Shown here: positions 46,717 through 52,388 of the stretch, one piece after another | Position numbering within the stretch: position 1 is the stretch's first letter | Layout of the letters: each line of letters begins with the position of its first letter | Position numbers and translations under genes: made by a program | Notes under the pieces: model-generated | What the model saw: the letters and a program-made list of their open reading frames with translations, nothing else | Told to the model about the DNA's origin: nothing | Databases searched by the model: none | Source of the DNA: an uncultured Bacteroidia bacterium | GTDB taxonomy: Bacteria; Bacteroidota; Bacteroidia; Bacteroidales; UBA932 | Assembly: GCA_902779765.1 (NCBI GenBank) | Contig: CACZCQ010000012.1 | Span: 1-52,388 of the forward strand | Direction: 5' to 3' | Length of the DNA stretch: 52,388 nt

Positions 46717-47925
46717 ATCGTGACGGAAAAGTAGAGAACTGTCGCCATAGCTCAGGAACCTGAAATCATGGCCGAGGGCATAGTCGTAGATCGTCCGCCA
46801 GTCACCTCCAACGAATGCGGAGATAAGCAGGATGAGGGTACTCTCAGGCTGGTGGAAGTTAGTTACGAGTATGTCCACGAGACGGAACCTGAAGCCGGGG
46901 ACGATGATTATCCGAGTTCCCGCCTTGAGTTCATCAAGACGGTTGGCATCGAGGTAATCGAGGATGGCGCCAAGTGATTCTTCAACCGAATATGGATATT
47001 CCCTTTCATAAGGAGCCCATTGGGAGACGTCCTCGGGATGTCCGTTTTCAATGCAGCTGACACCGATGTAGTAGAGAGATTCAAGGGTCCTGACCGATGT
47101 GGTTCCCACGGCGATCAGCTTGCCCGTCCTGTTCCTGAGCTTCTCGATAAGGGCTCGTGAAACCACGAACGGCTCCCTGTGCATCGGATGCTCGGAGACA
47201 TCGGGACTCTTGACGGGAAGGAAGGTGCCCGCTCCAACGTGGAGGCAGACTTCAGCTGTTTCTATCCCTTTGTTACGGATTCCCTCCAGGACCCTTTCGG
47301 TGAAATGAAGCCCGGCGGTCGGTGCAGCAACAGAGCCCCGTATCTTGGCATATAGGGTCTGGTAACGCTCGGAATCGATCGCTTCGGTATCCCTGTTCAG
47401 ATATGGAGGTATCGGAATCGTACCGCAGATCTCAAGCACCTGCGAAAAGGGAAAGCCTCCTTTCCAGGATAATTCGACAGTACCAGTCTGTCCATCCCTC
47501 TCGACCAAGCTGGCTGACAGGTCCATGGACGCTACGGTCCGGTCATTTTCCGGATTGGAGAGATGAAGGATATCCCCTTTCCATCGCTTTGCATTGCCGA
47601 TCACGCATTTCCATGTACAATGGCCGGTCTGGGCGAACGACAGGTTGTATTCACAGGGCTGCACGGGCTCAAGACAGAATATCTCGATATGCGCACCTGA
47701 TTCGCGTTCGAAATGCAGCCTCGCCGGGACTACCTTTGTATCGTTGAAGACCATGAGGGATCCGGCCGGGAGCAGCTCAGGGAGATTCCTGAATATGAAC
47801 TCGTCTACATTTCCGTCAAGGTATCTCAACAACTTCGACGAGTCTCGCTCCGGGAGAGGGTATTTCGCAATCCTGTCCTCGTCGAGTTCGTATTTGTAAT
47901 CGTCTATTCTTATCGAAGGTATCAT
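46699..47925 (-). CDS. queA: S-adenosylmethionine:tRNA ribosyltransferase-isomerase QueA
   Basis: QueA transfers and isomerises the ribosyl moiety of SAM to make epoxyqueuosine in tRNA. The 408-residue protein has the family signatures YELDEDRIAKYPLPERDSSKLL (start region), MVFNDTKVVPARL, VAAPTAGLHFTERVL and HVGAGTFLPVKSPDVSEHPMH, and ends with the FHQPESTLILLISAFVGG block and YRFLSYGDSSLL-like tail (DFRFLSYGDSSLLF). It is slightly longer than E. coli QueA (356 aa), as is usual in Bacteroidota. It has a strong promoter at 47947-47977 with a 16-nt leader. Confidence 0.97.
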   Translation of the reverse strand: MIPSIRIDDYKYELDEDRIAKYPLPERDSSKLLRYLDGNVDEFIFRNLPELLPAGSLMVFNDTKVVPARLHFERESGAHIEIFCLEPVQPCEYNLSFAQTGHCTWKCVIGNAKRWKGDILHLSNPENDRTVASMDLSASLVERDGQTGTVELSWKGGFPFSQVLEICGTIPIPPYLNRDTEAIDSERYQTLYAKIRGSVAAPTAGLHFTERVLEGIRNKGIETAEVCLHVGAGTFLPVKSPDVSEHPMHREPFVVSRALIEKLRNRTGKLIAVGTTSVRTLESLYYIGVSCIENGHPEDVSQWAPYEREYPYSVEESLGAILDYLDANRLDELKAGTRIIIVPGFRFRLVDILVTNFHQPESTLILLISAFVGGDWRTIYDYALGHDFRFLSYGDSSLLFRHDFAIGG

Positions 47926-47946
47926 CGTGAGAATTCAAAAACTTCA

Positions 47947-47977
47947 CAAAGTTAAGCTATCGGGAGGGAATTTCAAA
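47947..47977 (-). promoter_or_regulatory. queA promoter
   Basis: Minus strand TTTG (47977-47974), 19 nt, TAACTTTG (47954-47947): full match to the Bacteroidota consensus. Start predicted near 47941, leader 16 nt. Confidence 0.65.
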
Positions 47978-48094
47978 TTCTCCTCATGCCCCGCAAATGC
48001 CGTTCAGGATGTTGAACCGACACATTAATCTTGAATACAATGTTGAATTTCGGAGACAGGTTTACAATTATGAAATAAGCGATTGTTATTCCAA

Positions 48095-48209
48095 TATATT
48101 TGCTTAATTATAATACTTAATATCAGATAGTTATAGAAGTTAATTAAACTTTGGCTTCGCTGAAATATGTAATATTTGAAAAAGCCGGTGCACGAAGTGG
48201 GCCGTTTTT
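48095..48209 (+). ncRNA. Candidate small RNA of about 100 nt
   Basis: A -7 box TATATTTG (48095-48102) predicts a start near 48108. A hairpin CGGT-G-CAC/GTG-G-GCCG with GAA loop (48186-48204, one G-G mismatch and one T-G pair) followed by TTTTT (48205-48209) could end the transcript. No -33 box was found and the hairpin is modest, so this is only a candidate. The hairpin could instead just insulate the HTH gene. Confidence 0.2.
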
Positions 48210-48355
48210 AAATATTTCCACATATTTATACATTGTTAATCAGATATTTACTCATTTTTATCTATATTAATTTTGAACCAAATTATTCGGGATTATCTAC
48301 AGTAAATCGAGCATCTTTCGTGTTGGGTACAGTTTAATTATTCGAATTGTTTTAT

Positions 48356-48370
48356 TATATTTGTTAACAA
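48356..48370 (+). promoter_or_regulatory. HTH-gene promoter with overlapping palindrome
   Basis: TATATTTG (48356-48363) is followed at once by the 10-bp palindrome TTGTTAACAA (48361-48370), which spans the predicted start near 48369. A repressor bound there would block its own transcription. The gene codes for an XRE-type regulator, so autoregulation is plausible but inferred. Confidence 0.4.
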
Positions 48371-48381
48371 CTTTTTTCACC

Positions 48382-48735
48382 ATGAACAAACGCCTTGAGC
48401 AGTTCCTCGGAGCTGAAAACATAACGCAGACACAATTCGCCGAAACCCTTGGCGTGGCCAAGGCCAGCGTCTCCCATATCCTTGCCGGACGCAACAAGCC
48501 GGGATTCGAATTCATTGAGAGCCTTGCGCGGAAATACCCGAATCTCAATCTTGAATGGCTCATCAGCGGACGTGGCAGGATGTACAAGGACTCCCCTGAT
48601 GCTTCCCTGATATCCCTGCTTCCTGACGGATCCGACGACATTCCAGACGGAAACGGCTCTGCAGTGCAGCAGGACGTGCATATTACCAAGGTTGTGGTCT
48701 TCTTCTCCGACGGAACATTCCGGGAAATAGTATGA
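48382..48735 (+). CDS. Small XRE-family helix-turn-helix regulator
   Basis: A 117-residue protein. The frame is open from a TTG at 48361 inside the promoter; the ATG at 48382 (MNKRLEQFLGAENITQTQFA) is the start. Residues 1-65 are a Cro/C1-type HTH: QTQFAETLGVAKASVSHILA, then NKPGFEFIESLARKYPNLNL and EWLISGRGRMYK, a pattern seen in phage-repressor-like regulators. A polar linker (70-95) leads to a short C-terminal strand pair, KVVVFFSDGTFREIV. There is no peptidase domain. Small regulators of this layout recur in Bacteroidota; targets are unknown. It lies 27 nt before pyrD. Confidence 0.85.
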   Translation: MNKRLEQFLGAENITQTQFAETLGVAKASVSHILAGRNKPGFEFIESLARKYPNLNLEWLISGRGRMYKDSPDASLISLLPDGSDDIPDGNGSAVQQDVHITKVVVFFSDGTFREIV

Positions 48736-48750
48736 TCCGCTGATTATTGC

Positions 48751-48758
48751 TATATTTG
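48751..48758 (+). promoter_or_regulatory. -7 box immediately before pyrD
   Basis: TATATTTG matches TAnnTTTG and ends only 4 nt before the pyrD ATG (48763). If active it would give a leaderless or nearly leaderless mRNA. No -33 box is visible. Confidence 0.35.
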
Positions 48759-48762
48759 TATT

Positions 48763-49791
48763 ATGTACAAGCAATTGATCAGGCCCATCTTATTCAGGTT
48801 GTCACCCGAGAACGCGCACAACCTCACTATGCGTGTACTTGGAGCTGCCCGTAAGGTGCCACTATGTAACAAGCTGTTCAAAAGGATATTCAGCTATAAG
48901 GGACAAGACATGAGGAGGTCCTTGTTCGGGCTGGATTTCCAGAATCCCGTCGGTCTGGCCGCGGGTATAGACAAGAATGGAGATTACTACAACGAGCTGG
49001 CCTGCTTCGGTTTCTCCTTCATAGAGATCGGATCACTCACCCCCGAGCCTCAGGATGGCAATCCCAAGCCCCGCGTGTTCCGTCTCCCCCAGGACAATGC
49101 CTTGATTAACAGGATGGGAATCAACAACAAGGGGATCCATCATGCCATCGACCATATCAAGACGGATCCTCCGAAGGTGATCCTGTGCGCGAGCATAGCC
49201 AAGAACAGCTCTTCCGCTGCCGATTCGGACATTGCAGAGGATTACAGGAAGGCATTTTCCTATTTGTACGACTTTGTCGACATGTTCACCATCAATGTCT
49301 CCTGCCCGAACGTGGAAGGATTGCAGCATCTCCAGGATGTATCCTACCTTTCCGACATCATAGACCCCCTTCTGGCCCTCAGGATATGTTACGACACATA
49401 CAAGCCGCTGCTGGTCAAGGTCTCCCCTGACATCCCGCGAGAAGAGCTTGATGAGATCATCGACTACTGCATGCTGTCCGGCATAGACGGAATCGTAGCC
49501 GGAAACACCACCACTTCGCGTGAAGGACTGACAACCCCTGCCCAGAAAGTGGAATCCATCGGTAAAGGAGGGCTGTCAGGTGCCCCTCTGTTCGAGCGCA
49601 GCCTTTCCCTGGTCAAGTACATACATCGTTATACCTCGGGAAGACTGCCGATCATCGGCGTTGGAGGCATAATGAACGGTGCCCAGGCACGCCAGATGCT
49701 TGATGCGGGCGCATCGCTTATAGAGATTTGCACAGGCTTCATATACGAGGGTCCTTCTGCAGTCAAGAGAATACTCAAGAATATCAAATGA
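48763..49791 (+). CDS. pyrD: Dihydroorotate dehydrogenase, class 2 (quinone) layout
   Basis: PyrD oxidises dihydroorotate to orotate in pyrimidine synthesis. The 342-residue protein has the class 2 N-terminal helical extension (MYKQLIRPILFRLSPENAHN) that binds quinone at the membrane, then the FMN barrel: NPVGLAAGIDKNGD, IEIGSLTPEPQDGNPKPR, INRMGINNKG, FTINVSCPNVEGLQ, LVKVSPDI, GGLSGAPLF and IGVGGIMNG. The catalytic-base position reads SCPN with Cys, as in class 1 enzymes; well-studied class 2 enzymes have Ser (SSPN). Everything else fits class 2. It overlaps cinA by 4 nt (ATGA). Confidence 0.95.
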   Translation: MYKQLIRPILFRLSPENAHNLTMRVLGAARKVPLCNKLFKRIFSYKGQDMRRSLFGLDFQNPVGLAAGIDKNGDYYNELACFGFSFIEIGSLTPEPQDGNPKPRVFRLPQDNALINRMGINNKGIHHAIDHIKTDPPKVILCASIAKNSSSAADSDIAEDYRKAFSYLYDFVDMFTINVSCPNVEGLQHLQDVSYLSDIIDPLLALRICYDTYKPLLVKVSPDIPREELDEIIDYCMLSGIDGIVAGNTTTSREGLTTPAQKVESIGKGGLSGAPLFERSLSLVKYIHRYTSGRLPIIGVGGIMNGAQARQMLDAGASLIEICTGFIYEGPSAVKRILKNIK

Positions 49792-51059
49792 CACAGGCTT
49801 CCATCTGTACTATAGGAGACGAGATCCTGATCGGACAGATCGTCGATACCAATTCGTCCATGATCTCACGTGCCCTGGAAGGGATCGGGGTCAAGGTTAC
49901 CAGGATGCTGTCCATCGGAGATGACCATCGGGAAATAATCGACAACCTCAGGAATGAACTGGAACACAATGAGATAGTTATATGTACCGGAGGACTTGGG
50001 CCGACCAAGGATGACATCACCAAGGCGGCCCTTGCCGAACTCTCGGGAAGCTCCCGTTTCGTCGAGAACTCCGAGCAGCTGGAAATAGTCTATGCTATCC
50101 TGCACTCCCGCGGACTGGATGTTCTCGACATAAACAAGGCTCAGGCCATGGTCCCCGACACGTGCGAGGTCATCCCGAACCGCAAGGGAACGGCTCCTAT
50201 AATGGTATTCAGGTTCCCCGAGAGCCGTTTCGGCCATCCTGCCACCCTCTATTCCCTGCCCGGTGTGCCGTTCGAGGCTGCCGGCGCCGTTCCGGACATA
50301 ATCTCCGACATCAAATCCCACAATCCCCTCACTGATATCCACCACAAGTGCATAATGGTCGCCGGAATAGCGGAATCCGCTCTTTCCAAGATGATTGAAA
50401 CGTGGGAAGACAGTCTCCCCCCTGATATCCACCTGGCCTATCTTCCCAATCAACTGACCGGGATCCGCCTCCGTCTTTCCATCTATGGGGGTGACAAGGA
50501 AGAGGAGGAAAGACGCATAGATGAAGAGTTCGCCAAACTCAAGCCCATACTGGGGAATCTGATATATTCCTATGAAGACGACAACCTGCAGAATGCTGTC
50601 GGAACGCTTCTCAGAGGCACGGGGAAGACGCTCAGTACGGCCGAATCCTGCACAGGAGGCCTGATTTCATCACTGGTAACATCCGTCCCCGGTGCGTCCG
50701 AGTATTACCTCGGTTCAGTCATTTCCTATGCAGTGGCAATAAAGGAAAAAGTCCTTGACGTCAGTCCCGATGATATCATTGAATATGGTGTCGTGAGTTC
50801 CGAGGTCGCCGCCGCAATGGCGGAAGGTGTCAGGAAACTGACCGGGAGCACCTACTCCGTATCCACCACGGGCCTCGCAGGTCCCGGCGGAGACGAGCGG
50901 AATGAGGTCGGTACGGTTTGGATCGGAGTCTCCGGACCGCACGGAACACAGACGGCGAAACGGATCTACAAGAATGACAGAAAGAGGAATATCGAGCGTT
51001 TTGCATCTGCCGCTCTCGATCAGCTGCGTCTATATATCCTTGAAGATTTAAAATATTGA
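49788..51059 (+). CDS. cinA: CinA-family protein (competence/damage-inducible protein A, NMN deamidase)
   Basis: The frame is open from 49728, but the ATG at 49788 (MTQASICTIGDEILIGQIVD), overlapping the pyrD stop, gives the family start, 423 aa. The N-terminal MoaB/MogA-like domain (about 1-170) has IGDEILIGQIVDTNS and CTGGLGPTKDDITK, associated with ADP-ribose pyrophosphatase activity in homologues. A middle region follows. The C-terminal CinA/PncC domain (about 260-423) has STAESCTGGLISSLVTSVPG and VSTTGLAGPGGDE, the NMN amidohydrolase motifs. Its role is probably pyridine nucleotide salvage. It ends at a strong bidirectional terminator. Confidence 0.95.
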   Translation: MTQASICTIGDEILIGQIVDTNSSMISRALEGIGVKVTRMLSIGDDHREIIDNLRNELEHNEIVICTGGLGPTKDDITKAALAELSGSSRFVENSEQLEIVYAILHSRGLDVLDINKAQAMVPDTCEVIPNRKGTAPIMVFRFPESRFGHPATLYSLPGVPFEAAGAVPDIISDIKSHNPLTDIHHKCIMVAGIAESALSKMIETWEDSLPPDIHLAYLPNQLTGIRLRLSIYGGDKEEEERRIDEEFAKLKPILGNLIYSYEDDNLQNAVGTLLRGTGKTLSTAESCTGGLISSLVTSVPGASEYYLGSVISYAVAIKEKVLDVSPDDIIEYGVVSSEVAAAMAEGVRKLTGSTYSVSTTGLAGPGGDERNEVGTVWIGVSGPHGTQTAKRIYKNDRKRNIERFASAALDQLRLYILEDLKY

Positions 51060-51072
51060 TACTTTATAAAGA

Positions 51073-51107
51073 AAACAAAAGTGTTAATAGTATTAACACT
51101 TTTGTTT
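51073..51107. terminator. Bidirectional intrinsic terminator between cinA and the M19 dipeptidase gene
   Basis: A perfect 35-nt palindrome with arms of 17 nt (51073-51089 and 51091-51107) around a single G. The left arm begins AAACAAAAG and the right arm ends CTTTTGTTT, so U-rich tails are provided on both strands. It serves the only convergent pair in the window whose ends do not overlap. Confidence 0.8.
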
Positions 51108-51129
51108 CACATAAGCATCTGCTTCGGTA

Positions 51130-52125
51130 CTATGCTCTTAATGAGCTGGAAATCACATCGTTGAACGCCCTGAGGAAATTCTTGCCGGCTATCAACTCGA
51201 TTTGGTCCTCAGAATAGCCCTTTCGTTTCAATTGGTCGAATACTTTCGGGAGCTTGGAGATATCTTCAAGCCCCTTCGGAGTAACTTCTATCCCGTCGAA
51301 ATCGGTTCCGATTCCCACGTGTTCGATTCCACCGACCTTTACTGCGTGGTCGATGTGGTTCACGACATCCGACACACCCGGCCGGGGCGAGGCCTTCTCC
51401 CCTTTCACTTCATAGAAGGAAGCATAGAGGTCGGAAAGGAAGACAGGGTAGAAATTGATCTGTATTACTCCGCCGTGGTCGGCAAGGGTTCGGATCATAT
51501 CGTCGGTCATGTTCCTCCTGTGGCTTGCCAGGGCGCGGCAGCATGAATGCGTGGATACTATCGGAGCCTTTGAACACTTTATGACATCATAGAACGTCTC
51601 ATCCGAAACATGAGCCACGTCAACGATCATCCCCAGCCGGTTCATTTCGTCCACGACTTCCCTGCCGAACGGGCTCAGTCCGTGCCACCTTGTCCCCTGG
51701 GCAGCCGAATCAGCGATCTCGTTGTCCCCGTTGTGTGTCAGGGTCATGTAACGTACGCCCATCCTGTAGAACTGTCTAAGGAGAGGAAGTGATTTATGGA
51801 TGGGAGAGCCGTTCTCCATGCCGAGGAATATGGAGATAAGTCCCTTTTCCTTGTTCCTCAATGCGTCCTCGGGAGTCAGGGCCAGTGCAGCCTGCTCCCT
51901 GTACATATCAAGGGCATCATATACCCTTGCGAGCATCTCCAGTACCTTTGTGGCTGCTTCATCCTCGGACAGGTCCGCTGAAGTGTACAGGGCGAAGAAC
52001 GATGCATCGACTCCACCTGCCTTCAGCTTGGGAAGGTCGACCTGGGACCGGTCTCCAGCGATGCCGATATCGAGTCCCCGCATCATCTGGGACGGGGTAT
52101 CGCAATGTGAATCAAGTACAAACAT
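51130..52125 (-). CDS. Membrane dipeptidase family (M19) zinc peptidase
   Basis: A 331-residue amidohydrolase-fold dipeptidase. The M19 zinc ligands are all present: H7 and D9 in LDSHCDTP, bridging E104 in LGMENG, H172 in DVAHVSD and H193 in STHSCC. A late GIGTDFDG motif carries the catalytic-site Asp. No signal peptide or GPI-like tail is visible, so it should act in the cytoplasm on dipeptides, including D-amino-acid-containing ones in some homologues. It starts 2 nt after the upstream GIN-domain gene stops, so the two are co-transcribed. The name comes from the mammalian renal enzyme. Confidence 0.93.
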   Translation of the reverse strand: MFVLDSHCDTPSQMMRGLDIGIAGDRSQVDLPKLKAGGVDASFFALYTSADLSEDEAATKVLEMLARVYDALDMYREQAALALTPEDALRNKEKGLISIFLGMENGSPIHKSLPLLRQFYRMGVRYMTLTHNGDNEIADSAAQGTRWHGLSPFGREVVDEMNRLGMIVDVAHVSDETFYDVIKCSKAPIVSTHSCCRALASHRRNMTDDMIRTLADHGGVIQINFYPVFLSDLYASFYEVKGEKASPRPGVSDVVNHIDHAVKVGGIEHVGIGTDFDGIEVTPKGLEDISKLPKVFDQLKRKGYSEDQIELIAGKNFLRAFNDVISSSLRA

Positions 52126-52127
52126 CG

Positions 52128-52388
52128 CTACTTGCGAAGCACGGATGAATTCTGGATCTTGACTATCTTGACGGCAGGGTCACCTGAATAGCTTACCTCG
52201 GAGGCCTTGCCAAGGTCCAGTTCAAGGGTCTTGGCGGGAGCGATATCCACAAATGTGCCCGTTACCGCGACCAGAGCGTTATCAACCTTGAGCAGAGACG
52301 CATCGACCTTGCAGGAAGTACTCTTGCCGTTTATTTCCAGCTCCTCGGCACTCCCGGACATCGTCGCCTTGGCGGATCCGGCAGTGGC
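52128..52388 (-). CDS. 3' end of a GIN-domain (DUF2807) protein, cut by the window edge
   Basis: The last 86 codons of a gene that runs off the right edge; no start codon is in the window, and the Met at 52361 is internal. The visible part (SGSAEELEINGKSTSCKVDA, then repeated VxxxxL strand units and VSYSGDPAVKIVKIQNSSVL) resembles the right-handed beta-helix end of DUF2807/GIN proteins, which are usually secreted or lipoprotein surface proteins of unknown role in Bacteroidota. Signal sequence and full length cannot be judged here. Confidence 0.65.
   Translation of the reverse strand, partial: ATAGSAKATMSGSAEELEINGKSTSCKVDASLLKVDNALVAVTGTFVDIAPAKTLELDLGKASEVSYSGDPAVKIVKIQNSSVLRK

Larger units (their letters stand above)
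47926..48381. other. AT-rich intergenic region between queA and the HTH gene
   Basis: About 455 nt without a convincing gene, much richer in A and T than the rest of the window, especially 48060-48380. It holds the queA promoter at its left edge and the HTH-gene promoter at its right edge. Between them are a TATATTTG box (48095-48102), a hairpin followed by five T (48186-48209), and two DnaA-box-like words: TTATCTACA (48293-48301, one mismatch to TTATCCACA) and ATTTCCACA (48214-48222, two mismatches). No tRNA, repeat array or ORF above about 25 codons with a plausible start stood out. Confidence 0.6.

Overview
The window looks like chromosomal DNA of a member of the Bacteroidota, order Bacteroidales, with a moderately GC-rich genome. 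Four things point there. Nearly every first gene lacks a Shine-Dalgarno sequence and is preceded instead by a TAnnTTTG -7 box, in the best cases with TTTG about 19-20 nt further upstream. Rho carries a long disordered insert. There is a lipoprotein BamA/TamA homologue (TamL type) and a Bacteroidota-type LptD. A cysteate synthase suggests a sulfonolipid-making lineage such as the Rikenellaceae (Alistipes relatives); that family assignment is inference. I see no prophage, insertion sequence, CRISPR array, rRNA or tRNA. This is a dense housekeeping region.

Layout. 1-1.5 kb: mnmE (-). 1.6-6.1 kb: carA-carB (+) behind a leader that encodes a possible 33-residue peptide running into an intrinsic terminator. 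6.1-10.8 kb: rho and lptD (-). 10.8-15.7 kb: a SPOR-type cell-wall amidase, dnaA, pepD and rpe (+). 15.7-16.4 kb: biotin ligase (-). 16.5-20.3 kb: rsfS-ftsH-cdsA-psd (+), a tight operon for ribosome silencing, membrane proteolysis and phospholipid synthesis. 20.3-29.5 kb: a minus-strand run, ligA -> yihY-like -> RelA/SpoT -> Ig-fold lipoprotein -> beta-barrel protein -> ispG. 29.6-30.9 kb: a PPi-type phosphofructokinase (+). 30.9-36.1 kb (-): SpoU methyltransferase -> a 975-residue receiver/ATP-grasp fusion -> cytoplasmic GH13 amylase. 36.2-38.4 kb: tamL (+). 38.4-41.8 kb (-): flavodiiron protein, rlmD, endonuclease/phosphatase-family protein. 41.9-43.2 kb: rarA (+). 43.2-47.9 kb (-): queA, then a separately promoted unit of acyltransferase -> Ca/Na antiporter -> cysteate synthase. 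47.9-48.4 kb: the only long AT-rich gap. 48.4-51.1 kb (+): small HTH regulator, pyrD, cinA. 51.1-52.4 kb (-): M19 dipeptidase and the 3' end of a GIN-domain (DUF2807) gene.

Most notable points: (1) the gene that would usually be called threonine synthase reads as cysteate synthase and sits in a three-gene unit with an unusual acyltransferase, so this may be part of a sulfonolipid pathway; (2) the carAB leader has the architecture of translation-coupled attenuation, as in enterobacterial pyrBI; (3) an intact response-regulator receiver is fused to a PEP-synthase-type ATP-grasp domain with no phosphohistidine or PEP domains; (4) six of seven convergent gene pairs overlap at their stop codons, four by exactly 4 nt (YTAR), leaving no room for an intrinsic terminator.

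All calls come from reading the sequence and translations by eye. No database or structure search was run.
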